Positions 46,288 to 56,128 of a stretch of 64,000 bases of DNA are shown piece after piece (the stretch's first letter is position 1; every line of letters starts with the position of its first letter). The stretch is from the NCBI GenBank assembly GCA_937958815.1, contig CALGMR010000002.1, positions 124,001 to 188,000 on the forward strand. Direction: 5' to 3'. The notes beneath the pieces were generated by a model that saw nothing but the letters and a program-made list of their open reading frames with translations, had not been told where the DNA came from and made no database searches. Both the position numbers and the translations under genes were made by a program. This DNA comes from an uncultured Rhizobiaceae group bacterium (GTDB lineage: Bacteria > Pseudomonadota > Alphaproteobacteria > Rhizobiales > Rhizobiaceae).

Positions 46288-46905
46288 ATGAGCAAGCGCT
46301 TTAGTGCAAAATACAAAATCGACCGCCGTATGGGCGAAAACATCTGGGGCCGTCCAAAGTCACCAGTAAACCGTCGTGAATATGGCCCAGGCCAGCACGG
46401 TCAAGGTCGTAAAGGCAAATTGTCAGACTTCGGTATTCAGCTTCGTGCGAAGCAGAAACTGAAAGGCTACTATGGCAATATCTCGGAAAAACAGTTCCGC
46501 AAAATCTACGATCAAGCCAATGCCATGAAAGGCGATACATCAGAAAACCTTATTGGTCTTCTTGAGCGCCGTTTGGACGCGATTGTGTATCGTGCAAAAT
46601 TCGTTGCAACTGTTTTTGCTGCACGTCAGTTCATCAACCACGGTCATGTTAAGGTGAACGGCAAGCGCGTGAATATTCCTTCATACCGCTGCAAGCCTGG
46701 CGACGTGATTGAAGTGCGTGAAAAGTCCAAGCAACTGGCTTTCGTTTTGGAAGCTGTGCAGTTGGCAGAGCGCGATGTTCCTGAATATATCAGTGCTGAC
46801 CACTCCAAAATGACAGCAACTTTTGTTTCAGTTCCAGCCTTTGGCGATGTGCCTTATCCGGTTGTGATGGAACCAAACCTAACGGTCGAATTTTACTCCC
46901 GTTAA
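46288..46905 (+). CDS. rpsD: 30S ribosomal protein S4
   Basis: Primary 16S rRNA-binding ribosomal protein and, in other bacteria, a translational autoregulator. It has 205 residues, with the S4 N-terminal domain ([19 protein letters not shown]) and the RNA-binding S4 domain around [20 protein letters not shown] and [17 protein letters not shown]. It is a monocistron with its own leader and terminator, outside the alpha operon, as is usual in rhizobia. Confidence 0.97.
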   Translation: MSKRFSAKYKIDRRMGENIWGRPKSPVNRREYGPGQHGQGRKGKLSDFGIQLRAKQKLKGYYGNISEKQFRKIYDQANAMKGDTSENLIGLLERRLDAIVYRAKFVATVFAARQFINHGHVKVNGKRVNIPSYRCKPGDVIEVREKSKQLAFVLEAVQLAERDVPEYISADHSKMTATFVSVPAFGDVPYPVVMEPNLTVEFYSR

Positions 46906-46930
46906 GCTGCAGTTTTCTGCAAAGAAATTC

Positions 46931-46962
46931 AAAGGGCCGCTCGAAAGAGTGGCCCTTTTGCT
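46931..46962 (+). terminator. Rho-independent terminator of rpsD
   Basis: A 12-bp stem (46931-46942 with 46947-46958, one wobble) closes a GAAA tetraloop and is followed by a short T-run (TTTTGCTTT). Confidence 0.88.
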
Positions 46963-46975
46963 TTAAGGAATGGCC

Positions 46976-47842
46976 ATGAGCGATGTTGTTTTAAAATCCG
47001 AAGAGTTTGAGGTGGAGAATTGCCACCCCATGTTCCGTGATGTGCCAACGGGTGTGGAGTTTAATAAGTTGCGCAAGCGGCTTATTCGCAAAACACGCGA
47101 GGCGATTGATCAATTCGGCATGATCACACCGAAAGCCGATGGTTCCCGCCCGAAATGGTTGGTAGGGCTTTCAGGTGGTAAAGACAGTTACGGCATGATC
47201 GCCTTGCTGCTTGATCTTCAATGGCGCGGTTTGTTGCCTGTTGATCTTCTGGCCTGCAATTTGGATCAAGGTCAGCCAAATTTCCCCAAGCACATTCTGC
47301 CTGAATGGCTGGAGAAAAACGAAATTGTGCACCGCATCGAATACCAAGACACGTATTCAATCGTGAAAGAAAAAGTGCCTGAGAACGCAACTTATTGCGC
47401 TTTGTGTTCGCGGCTGCGTCGCGGAAGTCTCTACAGCGTGGCACGTGAAGAAAAATGTGATGCGCTAGTCTTGGGGCATCACCGCGAAGACATTTTGGAA
47501 ACGTTCTTTCTCAACCTGTTCCACGGCGGAAAACTGGCAACGATGCCGCCCAAACTTGTAAACGATGTGGGGGATGTAACCGTATTGCGGCCATTGGCAC
47601 TATGCGCCGAAAGCGATTTGGAGAGTTTTGCTGCGGCCATGCAATTTCCGATCATTCCTTGCGATCTGTGCGGTTCGCAAGACGGACTTCAGCGCAACAT
47701 TATGAAACAGATGATTGCCGATATTGAAACCAAGATGCCAGGCCGCAAAGATGTGATGATCCGCGCCATGGGCAATATCAACCCAAGCCACATGCTGGAC
47801 ACGAAACTGTTTGATTTTGCTGGTTTGAGCAACGCTGATTAG
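46976..47842 (+). CDS. ttcA: tRNA 2-thiocytidine biosynthesis protein TtcA
   Basis: ATP-dependent sulfurtransferase that makes 2-thiocytidine at tRNA position 32. The 288-residue protein has the PP-loop SGGKDS (66-71) and two CxxC pairs (YCALCSR and PCDLCGS) that hold the Fe-S cluster and sulfur. ATG 46976 is preferred because AAGGA lies five bases upstream of it; ATG 46970 overlaps that site. It converges with grxD. Confidence 0.93.
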   Translation: MSDVVLKSEEFEVENCHPMFRDVPTGVEFNKLRKRLIRKTREAIDQFGMITPKADGSRPKWLVGLSGGKDSYGMIALLLDLQWRGLLPVDLLACNLDQGQPNFPKHILPEWLEKNEIVHRIEYQDTYSIVKEKVPENATYCALCSRLRRGSLYSVAREEKCDALVLGHHREDILETFFLNLFHGGKLATMPPKLVNDVGDVTVLRPLALCAESDLESFAAAMQFPIIPCDLCGSQDGLQRNIMKQMIADIETKMPGRKDVMIRAMGNINPSHMLDTKLFDFAGLSNAD

Positions 47843-47849
47843 CCAATAA

Positions 47850-47880
47850 AAAAGGCGCAAACCAATGGCCGCGCCTTTTG
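47850..47880. terminator. Bidirectional terminator between ttcA and grxD
   Basis: AAAAGGCGC (47850-47858) and GCGCCTTTT (47871-47879) form a 9-bp stem with A-rich and T-rich flanks, so it can serve both converging transcripts. Confidence 0.85.
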
Positions 47881-47901
47881 AGTATTCGGTGTTCTCTGAA
47901 A

Positions 47902-48240
47902 TTACGCGGACGCTTTTCCAGCCATGGGAACGCCTTTTTCTTCCAAAAGCGTTTTCAATTCACCGCTTTGGAACATTTCACGGATGATGTCGCAGCCGCC
48001 AATGAATTCGCCTTTGACATAGATTTGTGGAACTGTTGGCCAATTGGTGAAGTCTTTGACGCCCTGGCGCAGGTCATCGTCTGCCAACACGTTGATGCCT
48101 TTCCACTCGCAACCCATATAGTCCATGATCTGGGCAACTTGTCCTGAAAAACCGCATTGGGGGAAGGCTGGCGTGCCTTTCATGAAGACCACAACGTCGT
48201 TGGTTTTTACTTCATTGCCGATAAATTCATTCATGCTCAT
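47902..48240 (-). CDS. grxD: Monothiol glutaredoxin, CGFS type (Grx4)
   Basis: Fe-S cluster carrier of the CGFS glutaredoxin class, 112 residues. The active site is PQCGFSGQ (Cys29-Ser32); WPTVPQIYVKGEFIGGCDI is the glutathione-binding segment. The start ATG 48240 has AGGAA eight bases upstream. CGFS glutaredoxins work with BolA proteins; the bolA gene lies four genes upstream on the same strand, but is separated by two membrane protein genes. Confidence 0.95.
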   Translation of the reverse strand: MSMNEFIGNEVKTNDVVVFMKGTPAFPQCGFSGQVAQIMDYMGCEWKGINVLADDDLRQGVKDFTNWPTVPQIYVKGEFIGGCDIIREMFQSGELKTLLEEKGVPMAGKASA

Positions 48241-48367
48241 GGGGCTATTCCTATTTTGCCTGATGGCTGTTTGAACCATATTTAAGGGGTATTGTGCGGA
48301 AATTCCAGTGGTTGCGTCTATCTTGCGATAAATCAATTGAGATGAACCAAAACCTGCCGAGCGCTTT

Positions 48368-49351
48368 CTACGTGCGTTTGGAAACGCCGTGCTCCGGGTT
48401 TGCCGTTTTTCTCGATAGCGAAGCTTCACGCCAAAACACAAACAATCCTGCACCAACAATGAGCGAAGTGCCGAACCAAGCGATTGCATCGGGCCATTCT
48501 GAAAAGACTAGTACGCCCCACAGTATTGAAAGCGGCATTGCAACATATTCAAAAGGCGCAATGGCAGAGGCTTGGGCCACGCGATAGGCTTGGCTTATGA
48601 GATAGCCGCCGCCAGCACTTGCCATGCCGATCAAGATCATGAGCAAGAAATCGCCGGTTTGTGGCCAAACCCAAGCCCGAAACAGAAAATCAATTGAGGC
48701 ATTTCCTGTTCCAGCGTAACGACCATCGCCAAATGTCAGGCCAATCATACTGGAAGAGATAATGAAGAAAATCTGGATATAGAGCGCCATGGTGGAAGCG
48801 GATTCCGAACCACCCATTTTGCGGGTGAGGGTGTGGAGCGCGGCGTAGCCTGTTGCGGCTGCTACAGGCAACAGTGCAGCAAATTGAAATGTGCCACTGC
48901 CAGGGCGCATCATGATCAGCACCCCAACCAAACCAATGAGAACGGCCATCCAACGTCTGGGCCCTGCCTTTTCCCCCAAGAACACGATGGCGAACAAAGT
49001 GATAATGAGGGGCGACACGAAAAAGATGGAGGTGGCTTCGGCAAGTTTCAGGGTGGCAAGACCAGCAAAGAAACATGTGTTGGCGAAAAATACACATAGG
49101 CCTCGCAACAAATGGTGACGCCATTTATTGGTTTTGAGGTTCTTCAGCCCACCTTCCAATGGAATGAAAATCGCGAGCGTAACAATGATTGCCACAGTGG
49201 CGCGCATGAAAACAATTTCATGGAGAGGGTAGTCACCGGACATGAACTTGATCGTGACGTCGTTGATTGTGAAGCAAAATGCAGCACCTACAGCGCACGA
49301 GACGCCCAAAACGATGTTGTTTGATGAATTGCTTTGGGTCACGAAGCGCAA
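48368..49351 (-). CDS. EamA/DMT family transporter
   Basis: Drug/metabolite transporter with ten predicted helices in 327 residues, arranged as two EamA repeats (about 12-148 and 160-305). The family segment EATSIFFVSPLIITLFAIVF in the first repeat and SAIAPFEYVAMPLSILWGVL in the second are clear. It lies between a small membrane protein and grxD on the minus strand. Substrate unknown; exporters of amino acids or metabolites are typical. Confidence 0.87.
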   Translation of the reverse strand: MRFVTQSNSSNNIVLGVSCAVGAAFCFTINDVTIKFMSGDYPLHEIVFMRATVAIIVTLAIFIPLEGGLKNLKTNKWRHHLLRGLCVFFANTCFFAGLATLKLAEATSIFFVSPLIITLFAIVFLGEKAGPRRWMAVLIGLVGVLIMMRPGSGTFQFAALLPVAAATGYAALHTLTRKMGGSESASTMALYIQIFFIISSSMIGLTFGDGRYAGTGNASIDFLFRAWVWPQTGDFLLMILIGMASAGGGYLISQAYRVAQASAIAPFEYVAMPLSILWGVLVFSEWPDAIAWFGTSLIVGAGLFVFWREASLSRKTANPEHGVSKRT

Positions 49352-49369
49352 GCCGTAAGAGATTAGACC

Positions 49370-49573
49370 CTACTTCTTCTCACGTTTTACCAGTTTGGGA
49401 TAGGCAGGCGTCATGGCAGATTCGCCTTCCTGTATGACGTCGTAGTCTTGTTCTGGCTTCCACTGGTATGTCTTTGCCTTATTCCGCCGTTTGCCGATGA
49501 TGATGTAAGCAATCGAGCCAATGAAAAATGCGGCTGCAATTATGAGGGAAAATGTCAGCTCAAAAACCGACAT
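49370..49573 (-). CDS. Small single-helix membrane protein downstream of bolA, 67 aa
   Basis: Unrecognised protein with one N-terminal transmembrane helix (about residues 5-26, FELTFSLIIAAAFFIGSIAYIII in shortened form FSLIIAAAFFIGSIAYII), then a basic stop-transfer stretch (GKRRNKAKTY) and an acidic-to-basic cytosolic tail ending KLVKREKK. It starts five bases after the bolA stop and ends 18 bases before the DMT transporter, so it is likely in one transcript with both. The basic-after-helix topology supports a real inner membrane protein. Confidence 0.6.
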   Translation of the reverse strand: MSVFELTFSLIIAAAFFIGSIAYIIIGKRRNKAKTYQWKPEQDYDVIQEGESAMTPAYPKLVKREKK

Positions 49574-49578
49574 GACAC

Positions 49579-49812
49579 TTATTCCGGTGCGCTTGTTTGC
49601 AGGGCGAGGGCATGAAGCACACCGCCCATATTGCCTTGAAGGGCAGCATAAACCATCTGGTGCTGTTGCACGCGAGATTTGCCTGCAAATTCTGCAGACA
49701 CAACTTCTGCAGCGTAATGGTCGCCGTCTCCGGCAAGGTCGCGAATGACAACCTGTGCATCAGGCAGCGCTTCTTTGATCATGCGTTCGATTTCACCAGC
49801 ATCCATTGCCAT
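49579..49812 (-). CDS. bolA: BolA family protein (IbaG-like)
   Basis: Small Fe-S partner protein of 77 residues with a class II KH-like fold. The typical segments are MIKEALPDAQVVIRDLAGDG and the RVQQHQMVYAALQGNMGG helix with the conserved His. BolA proteins form [2Fe-2S] complexes with CGFS glutaredoxins such as the grxD product nearby. It begins ten bases after purL, the usual rhizobial place. Confidence 0.92.
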   Translation of the reverse strand: MAMDAGEIERMIKEALPDAQVVIRDLAGDGDHYAAEVVSAEFAGKSRVQQHQMVYAALQGNMGGVLHALALQTSAPE

Positions 49813-49822
49813 TGTTCAATTC

Positions 49823-52051
49823 CTATTCTGCAGCTTCAGAAAACTGTTGTTGCCCCATGAAGTTGGGAAACCATGATTCATATGCAGTTTTCAGCTCTTC
49901 GACCGAAATGTCCACCAAATCATTGATAACCAGTTTGTCGCCGCCAACCGTGCCAATGCGTTCAAACGAAACGCCGGACCCTTCTGAATTGGCTGCGAAC
50001 ATGTTGGCCCATTCATCATCCACCGCCACAATATAGCGTGCCTGATCTTCACCAAACAATGCGGCATGAGGGTAGGTGATGGCAAGTTCGCACACTGCGC
50101 CTTCACTAGAAGCCATGCACATTTCTGCAAGGGCAACCGCGATGCCGCCATCTGAAATGTCGTGGCAAGCCGAGGCGTAGCCGGAACGAATAGCTGCTAG
50201 GACAAATTCGCCGCGCGCCCGTTCCATTTGCAGATCAACTTCAGGGGCGGGGCCTGTTTCCTCTCCCAGTATTTCACGCTGGTAGATCGATTGAGAAAGA
50301 TGGGTGCCTTCGGTTCCCACGAGGAACAGAACGTCGCCTGCATCTGCGGAGCCGATGCGCGCCATGGCATTCCAATCATCAATCAAGCCAACGCCCCCGA
50401 TGGTGGGAGTTGGCAAAATAGCCTCGCCATTGGTTTCGTTGTAGAGCGAAACATTGCCAGAGACGATGGGCATATCAAGCGCGAGACAAGCCTCGCCAAT
50501 GCCGCGAATGGCAGCTACGAACGTGCCCATGATTTCAGGTTTTTCAGGGTTGCCGAAATTGAGATTGTCTGTGCTTGCCAATGGTTTTGCACCTGTGGCG
50601 ACGAGGTTGCGATAACATTCCGCAACGGCTTGCTTGCCACCCTCATAGGCGTCTGCCTCCACATAGCGTGGTGTGACGTCGGACGAGAATGCGAGCGCTT
50701 TGGTTTCATGCCCTTCGACACGAACAACGCCTGCGTCGCCGCCGGGCAATTGTAGCGTGTTGCCTTGGATGAGCGTGTCATATTGTTCCCACACCCAACG
50801 GCGTGAACACAGATCAGGCGACCCGATCAAATGAAGCAGTGCTGCGCTGTAATCGTCAGGTGGGGCGAAGACATGAGGTTCCTGCGGTGAATGTGTGCCG
50901 GGCTCCACCCAAGGGCGGTCATATTCTGGTGCTTCATCACCCAATTCTTTGATTGGAAGATTGGCGACTTCTTCGCCTTGGTGGTGAATGGAGAAGCGTA
51001 AGTCGTCGGTTGTCTCGCCGACAATGGCAAAGTCCAAATTCCACTTTACAAAAATGGCTTTGGCTTCTGCTTCTTTTTCTGGTCGCAGCACCATCAACAT
51101 GCGTTCCTGACTTTCAGAAAGCATCATTTCATAGGCTGTCATGTTTTCTTCACGCACAGGCACATCATCGAGATTGAGGCGCACCCCCAAATCTCCGCGC
51201 GCGCCCATTTCAACGGCAGAGCAGGTGAGACCCGCAGCGCCCATATCTTGAATGGCAATGACAGCGCCCGTGGCCATCAATTCAAGGCAGGCTTCCAGTA
51301 GGCATTTTTCCGTGAATGGATCGCCAACTTGAACGGTTGGGCGCTTGTCTTCGATGGAATCGTCAAACTCGGCAGATGCCATAGTCGCGCCGCCAACGCC
51401 ATCGCGGCCTGTTTTTGCGCCGAGATAAACCACAGGAAGACCAACGCCTTCTGCCTTGGAGATATAAATTGAATCCGCTTTCGCCAATCCAGCGGCAAAT
51501 GCATTGACCAAAATATTGCCATTGTAGCGGGGGTGAAAGTTCACTTCGCCGCCAACGGTTGGTACGCCGAAAGAGTTGCCATAACCGCCAACACCCGAAA
51601 CCACGCCTGATACCAAGTGTTTTGTCTTGGGGTGATCGGGTTCACCGAAGCGCAAAGCGTTCATGGCTGCTATGGGGCGGGCACCCATTGTAAAGACATC
51701 ACGTAGAATGCCGCCAACGCCCGTGGCTGCACCTTGATAGGGTTCGATGTAAGAAGGGTGGTTATGGCTTTCCATTTTGAAAACGACCACATCGCCATCG
51801 CCGATATCCACAACGCCCGCGTTTTCGCCGGGGCCATAAACCACTTGCGGGCCTTCGGTTGGCAAAGTTTTGAGCCATTTTTTGGATGATTTGTAGGAAC
51901 AGTGTTCGTTCCACATGGCTGACCAGATGCCGAGTTCGGTGAATGTGGGCTCGCGCTCTGTGAGTTCCACAATGCGGTCGTATTCTTCCTCATTCAAGCC
52001 GTGTTCGGCGACGAGTTCTGGGGTGATGGGTCTTGTGTTGTTGACTGACAT
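49823..52051 (-). CDS. purL: Phosphoribosylformylglycinamidine synthase subunit PurL
   Basis: ATP-dependent synthetase subunit of the fourth step of purine synthesis, working with PurQ (glutaminase) and PurS. It is the small-type PurL of 742 residues, made of two AIR-synthase-like halves, with [33 protein letters not shown] and a C-terminal half with [10 protein letters not shown]. It is followed by bolA and preceded by a small lipoprotein gene. Confidence 0.97.
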   Translation of the reverse strand: MSVNNTRPITPELVAEHGLNEEEYDRIVELTEREPTFTELGIWSAMWNEHCSYKSSKKWLKTLPTEGPQVVYGPGENAGVVDIGDGDVVVFKMESHNHPSYIEPYQGAATGVGGILRDVFTMGARPIAAMNALRFGEPDHPKTKHLVSGVVSGVGGYGNSFGVPTVGGEVNFHPRYNGNILVNAFAAGLAKADSIYISKAEGVGLPVVYLGAKTGRDGVGGATMASAEFDDSIEDKRPTVQVGDPFTEKCLLEACLELMATGAVIAIQDMGAAGLTCSAVEMGARGDLGVRLNLDDVPVREENMTAYEMMLSESQERMLMVLRPEKEAEAKAIFVKWNLDFAIVGETTDDLRFSIHHQGEEVANLPIKELGDEAPEYDRPWVEPGTHSPQEPHVFAPPDDYSAALLHLIGSPDLCSRRWVWEQYDTLIQGNTLQLPGGDAGVVRVEGHETKALAFSSDVTPRYVEADAYEGGKQAVAECYRNLVATGAKPLASTDNLNFGNPEKPEIMGTFVAAIRGIGEACLALDMPIVSGNVSLYNETNGEAILPTPTIGGVGLIDDWNAMARIGSADAGDVLFLVGTEGTHLSQSIYQREILGEETGPAPEVDLQMERARGEFVLAAIRSGYASACHDISDGGIAVALAEMCMASSEGAVCELAITYPHAALFGEDQARYIVAVDDEWANMFAANSEGSGVSFERIGTVGGDKLVINDLVDISVEELKTAYESWFPNFMGQQQFSEAAE

Positions 52052-52057
52052 TTTCGC

Positions 52058-52459
52058 TTAACAGGTTTTGCTGCCACTGGCCCAACGGTTCAAAGCCGCG
52101 TTGAGCCGAGGGCCATTAGAGGTTTGAAGGAGAGGGCCAAATGATTCAAAACGGTTTTGGCCGCCAATCTTTTGAGCCTGTGCAACCAGCTTGGGCAGCG
52201 CCGTTGGCTTGTTGCGTGGAACGATGAGAATGCGTGGTTTGCCAGAGAATGAATTGATCTCGGCTGCCATTCTATATTTTACTAGGGCAGGGTCTTTGCG
52301 TTTGAACCAGCAGGCTTGCACCTGCTTTGCAACGCGCACCATGAGGCTTTGCGCGCTTTCTTGCTTTGGTTTGCTAGATACAGTCACCTTCGGGGCTTCT
52401 GTCTTTGTGCACGCCGCCATAAGGCAGACACAGGTCAGCAGAAGCGCAGGCTTCTTCAT
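52058..52459 (-). CDS. Putative lipoprotein between purQ and purL, 133 aa
   Basis: Unrecognised protein with a lipoprotein signal ending LMAAC (Cys17) and a soluble domain of about 100 residues. Two later cysteines (QACWFKR and the C-terminal KTC) could form a disulfide. The central pattern ([20 protein letters not shown]) resembles small rhizobial periplasmic proteins of unknown function. Its start overlaps the purQ stop (ATGA at 52456-52459) and purL starts six bases after its stop, so it is translated inside the purine operon. The link to purines is positional only. Confidence 0.72.
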   Translation of the reverse strand: MKKPALLLTCVCLMAACTKTEAPKVTVSSKPKQESAQSLMVRVAKQVQACWFKRKDPALVKYRMAAEINSFSGKPRILIVPRNKPTALPKLVAQAQKIGGQNRFESFGPLLQTSNGPRLNAALNRWASGSKTC

Positions 52460-53136
52460 GCTGCATCTCTTTGCAATACACCCAGCACGCTTTCAAACAA
52501 GCGACGCCCATCAGCACCGCCATGGGCAGGTTCGATGAGATTTTCTGGATGAGGCATCATGCCAAGCACATTTCCATAGGCATTAAAGACGCCTGCAATA
52601 TCGTTCAAAGACCCGTTCGGATTGGTGCCGTTGGCATAGCGAAACGCCACCTGGCCATTGCCTTCAACTTGCTTCAGCGTTTTTTCATCAGCAAAATAGT
52701 TGCCGTCGTGATGTGCCACCGGGCAGCGAATGATTTCGCCTTTCCCATAGCGTTCGGTAAACATATTGTCGGTGTTTACGGCTTCCAACATCACTTCCTT
52801 GCAAACGAAGGTCAGACCTGCGTTGCGCATCAATGAACCGGGCAGGAGGCCTGCTTCAGTCAACATTTGAAAGCCGTTGCAGACACCTAAAACACGCACG
52901 CCTTTGTCGGCGGCAGCACGTACGGCATCCATCACAGGGGCACGGGCTGCAATGGCGCCTGCGCGGAGATAATCGCCATGGGAAAACCCGCCGGGCAAGA
53001 CAATCAAATCACTGTCAGGAAGTTCTGTATCTGTGTGCCAAGCCAATTGGGGCGCAGTGCCACCAATTTTGGCAATAGCGGCAATCATATCACGGTCGCG
53101 ATTGCAGCCTGGAAATTGAACGACTGTTGCCTTCAC
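52456..53136 (-). CDS. purQ: Phosphoribosylformylglycinamidine synthase subunit PurQ
   Basis: Glutaminase subunit of FGAM synthase, 226 residues. The class I amidotransferase nucleophile is Cys86 in LGVCNGFQ; the N-terminus [12 protein letters not shown] and [14 protein letters not shown] are typical. It starts at GTG 53136, overlapping the purS stop by four bases (GTGA), and overlaps the next lipoprotein gene likewise. Confidence 0.96.
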   Translation of the reverse strand: MKATVVQFPGCNRDRDMIAAIAKIGGTAPQLAWHTDTELPDSDLIVLPGGFSHGDYLRAGAIAARAPVMDAVRAAADKGVRVLGVCNGFQMLTEAGLLPGSLMRNAGLTFVCKEVMLEAVNTDNMFTERYGKGEIIRCPVAHHDGNYFADEKTLKQVEGNGQVAFRYANGTNPNGSLNDIAGVFNAYGNVLGMMPHPENLIEPAHGGADGRRLFESVLGVLQRDAA

Positions 53137-53390
53137 CCGACAATCTCCACCGCATAGTCTTCAATCACGGTGTTTGCCAGCAGCTTTTCGCACATGCCGC
53201 CCAATGTGTCTTCGGCTGCTTTCTCGCTGCTTGCAGTCAAGTTCACATCAAACACTTTGCCTTGGCGCACGCCGGACACACCGTTGAAATCCAGAGATTC
53301 CAACGCACCTTCGATTGCTTTGCCCTGAGGGTCCAAAACCCCGTTTTTAAGCGTCACAGTTACGCGCGCTTTGAATTCCTTGTCTGCCAT
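53133..53390 (-). CDS. purS: Phosphoribosylformylglycinamidine synthase subunit PurS
   Basis: Small structural subunit (85 residues) that bridges PurL and PurQ. The family pattern is [19 protein letters not shown] and later [17 protein letters not shown]. Overlaps of one base with purC and four bases with purQ show tight coupling. Confidence 0.95.
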   Translation of the reverse strand: MADKEFKARVTVTLKNGVLDPQGKAIEGALESLDFNGVSGVRQGKVFDVNLTASSEKAAEDTLGGMCEKLLANTVIEDYAVEIVG

Positions 53391-54160
53391 CAGTCAGATT
53401 TCACCAATACTGGCCCTTTTCCGCGTGTGGGCTCGTTCTCATTCATAATGCCAAGGCGGCGGGCAACTTCGCGGTAGTTGTCCAGCAATCCACCCAAATC
53501 TTGACGGAAGCGGTCTTTGTCCATTTTTTCTTTGGTGTTGATATCCCAAAGGCGGCAGGAGTCTGGCGAGATTTCATCAGCCAATACAACGCGCATGGCA
53601 TCGTTTTCGTACAAACGTCCAAATTCTATTTTGAAATCCACGAGCTGGATGCCAACGCCCAAAAACAGGCCTGAGAGGAAGTCATTCACGCGGATGGCGA
53701 GCGCCATCATGTCATCAATTTCTGGTGGGGAAGCCCAGCCAAAAGCCGTGATATGTTCTTCTGAAACGATGGGGTCATTTAATTCATCATTTTTGTAGTA
53801 GAACTCGATGATGGAGCGGGGCAGCACGTTTCCTTCTTCAACGCCAAGGCGTGAAGACAACGAGCCTGCTGCGATGTTGCGCACCACAACCTCAATCGGA
53901 ATTATCTCAACTTCTTTAATGAGTTGTTCGCGCATGTTGATGCGTTTTATGAAGTGTGTTGGAACCCCTATACTGTTCAAATTCTCGAACACATATTCAG
54001 AAATTCGGTTGTTTAGAACGCCTTTGCCATCGATGATTTCGTGCTTTTTTGCATTGAAAGCGGTGGCGTCATCTTTGAAAAATTGAACCAGCGTTCCAGG
54101 CTCTGGACCTTCGTAAAGAATCTTGGCTTTGCCTTCATAAATTTTGCGACGTCTGCTCAT
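53390..54160 (-). CDS. purC: Phosphoribosylaminoimidazole-succinocarboxamide synthase
   Basis: SAICAR synthase of purine synthesis, 256 residues. Typical segments are [19 protein letters not shown], the ATP-site region, [18 protein letters not shown] and [10 protein letters not shown]. It opens the purC-purS-purQ-lipoprotein-purL run and is transcribed divergently from the DUF1476 gene over a 223-base gap in which I see no obvious gene. Confidence 0.96.
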   Translation of the reverse strand: MSRRRKIYEGKAKILYEGPEPGTLVQFFKDDATAFNAKKHEIIDGKGVLNNRISEYVFENLNSIGVPTHFIKRINMREQLIKEVEIIPIEVVVRNIAAGSLSSRLGVEEGNVLPRSIIEFYYKNDELNDPIVSEEHITAFGWASPPEIDDMMALAIRVNDFLSGLFLGVGIQLVDFKIEFGRLYENDAMRVVLADEISPDSCRLWDINTKEKMDKDRFRQDLGGLLDNYREVARRLGIMNENEPTRGKGPVLVKSD

Positions 54161-54383
54161 GCTCGATTGTCCCGAAAAAGGCGTGTTTGAAGCGCCATGA
54201 AAGAGGTGACTCGGTATGGCAGTGAGATACGGCAGACAGCAGCAGAATACAATGTTTAGACAGTGTGCAGATTATCTTTGGCACAGAAAACAGCACGTTG
54301 ATTTGCAAGAGCGTCCACCTTACATCTTGTGGCAACAGCGGTGTCATCCGATTCCGCAAAATCAAACCTGTTGAGGATTTAGT

Positions 54384-54698
54384 ATGGCATCGATGGAAGA
54401 TCGCGGCGAAGGCTTTGAAAAGAAGTTCGCACTGGACGCAGAACTGAAATTTAAGGCTGAAGCACGCCGCAACAAATTGTTGGGTGAATGGGCCGCTGAA
54501 GCGTTGGGCGAAGCTGACAAAGAGGCCTATGCCAAAAGTGTCGTCATGGCAGATTTCGAAGAAGCGGGTGATGAAGATGTTTTCCGCAAAATCCGCGGCG
54601 ATTTTGATGCAAAAGATGTCGCCATGTCTGACGAAGACATTCGCTCTAAGATGCATGAACTGATGGCAATTGCCGTTGAGCAAGTTCAAAACACATAA
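54384..54698 (+). CDS. DUF1476 protein, likely ATP synthase F1 inhibitor (zeta) subunit
   Basis: Small all-helical protein of 104 residues. DUF1476 is the family of the alphaproteobacterial zeta subunit, which in Paracoccus denitrificans binds F1 and blocks ATP hydrolysis through its N-terminal segment. The family pattern is seen as EDRGEGFEKKFALDAEL and FKAEARRNKLLGEWAAEALG, followed by a four-helix bundle rich in acidic residues. In many rhizobia the inhibitory strength of zeta is lower; that cannot be judged here. It is divergent from purC and precedes an aldolase gene by 11 bases. Confidence 0.88.
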   Translation: MASMEDRGEGFEKKFALDAELKFKAEARRNKLLGEWAAEALGEADKEAYAKSVVMADFEEAGDEDVFRKIRGDFDAKDVAMSDEDIRSKMHELMAIAVEQVQNT

Positions 54699-54709
54699 GG
54701 AATTCTGAT

Positions 54710-55477
54710 ATGGACCGTCTTCTTAACGCATTGGCTGATGACAAGACGGTCATGTCAGCCTGGGCCAGTGTTCAAGACACGCTTTATCTTGCAATGTTGG
54801 CTGACACTGATTTTGATGCCATTACGCTGGACATGCAGCACGGTATGCAAACCGAAAACAGCGTGATCCGTGGTATTGCCGCTATTGCCCCCAAAGGCAA
54901 ACCGGTTGTCATTCGCATTCCTGTTGGACGGTTTGATTTTGCCAGCAAAGCGCTGGATGCAGGGGCTCATGCGATTATCGCGCCCATGATCAACACTGTG
55001 GAAGACGCCAAGAAGCTCGTTTCATTCACAAAATATATTCCTGTGGGCGACCGCTCCTACGGCCCATCGCAAGCGGTTGGTGTTTTGGGCGTGGAGCGCG
55101 AAACCTACGTGGAGGCTGCTAACAAATCGACCGTTGTGTATGCTATGATCGAAACCCGTGAGGCTGTCGCCAATGCGGAAGCTATTTTGGACATTGACGG
55201 GATCGATGGTGTGTTCGTAGGGCCAGCTGATTTGTCCATTTCTGTGCGCCAAAACACACTGCCTGATCCTTATGGGCCGGATACGATCGGCATCGTAGAA
55301 GATCTTGCCAAAGCGGCAAAAGCTCGCGGCAAACTTGCGGCTGCGTTTTGTGTGACGCCAGCCCATGCGGAAACGGTTCACAAACTCGGTTATCGTTTCA
55401 TGGCGCTCGGATTTGACCAGAGCTATCTGTCCAATGGTGCGAACGCGATGCTGAGCGGATTGAGTTTCCGCAAATAG
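54710..55477 (+). CDS. HpcH/HpaI family aldolase
   Basis: Class II aldolase/citrate-lyase family protein of 255 residues with a TIM barrel. Metal-site and substrate motifs typical for HpaI/GarL appear: TLDMQHGMQT, IAPMINTVEDAKK, a Glu in MIETREAV and the GPADLSISV loop with the metal Asp. It likely cleaves 4-hydroxy-2-oxo acids with a divalent metal, giving pyruvate; the exact substrate is unknown. It shares an 11-base gap with the DUF1476 gene. Confidence 0.87.
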   Translation: MDRLLNALADDKTVMSAWASVQDTLYLAMLADTDFDAITLDMQHGMQTENSVIRGIAAIAPKGKPVVIRIPVGRFDFASKALDAGAHAIIAPMINTVEDAKKLVSFTKYIPVGDRSYGPSQAVGVLGVERETYVEAANKSTVVYAMIETREAVANAEAILDIDGIDGVFVGPADLSISVRQNTLPDPYGPDTIGIVEDLAKAAKARGKLAAAFCVTPAHAETVHKLGYRFMALGFDQSYLSNGANAMLSGLSFRK

Positions 55478-55483
55478 AGCCTT

Positions 55484-56050
55484 TTAGGCTTTGATATTTT
55501 TCATGAAGTTGGCAAAGACCATGAGGCCATCTGGCCATGGCCCATGTCCGCTTTTCGCATTGATGTGACCGGATTCTCGAGCATTAACGAATAAGCTGCC
55601 CCATGCGTTGGCCATATCGCCCGCAGTCTCAATATCGCAAAAATGGTCGTCTTCGCTGGCAACCAATACCGACGGGAAGGGCAATGGGTCGCGAGGATAA
55701 GGTCCAAAGGTCATCAGGTGTTTGGGCTTTATAGACGGGTTTTCCACATCCGGTGGTGCTACCAAAAATCCGCCTTTGATCTTTGATTTTTGATCGTCAG
55801 ACATTTGCAGCACGCTTTGAACAACCACTTGCACACCCAATGAATGGGCAATCAAAATGACGGGCTCAACGGCTTCATCGACGCATTTGATAAGGTTGGC
55901 CGTCCAATCTTCCACAACGGGTTTGTGCCAGTCGTCTTGGGAGACGCGGCGCGCCGTTTTGAATTTGGATTCCCAGCGCGTTTGCCAGTGGTCGGAGCCA
56001 GAATTTGTGTATCCCGGCACCATGATTATATCAGCTTCAGCAATTTTCAT
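55484..56050 (-). CDS. RBBP9/YdeN-like serine hydrolase
   Basis: Small alpha/beta-hydrolase of 188 residues. It begins IIMVPGYTNSGSDHWQTRW, as in this family, and has the nucleophile Ser in LIAHSLGVQV. The catalytic Asp probably lies in SEDDHFCD and the His in GHINAKSGHG. The start ATG 56050 is the best fit; two longer in-frame starts exist (56059, 56125) without better ribosome binding sites. Its stop faces the aldolase stop six bases away. Substrate unknown. Confidence 0.83.
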   Translation of the reverse strand: MKIAEADIIMVPGYTNSGSDHWQTRWESKFKTARRVSQDDWHKPVVEDWTANLIKCVDEAVEPVILIAHSLGVQVVVQSVLQMSDDQKSKIKGGFLVAPPDVENPSIKPKHLMTFGPYPRDPLPFPSVLVASEDDHFCDIETAGDMANAWGSLFVNARESGHINAKSGHGPWPDGLMVFANFMKNIKA

Positions 56051-56128
56051 GCACCGCATGTGCGAATTGGGGGAAACTTTGTCAACTCTTAAAAGCCGCA
56101 CTTGCGGCGCATGATTGCTGCGCAAAGA

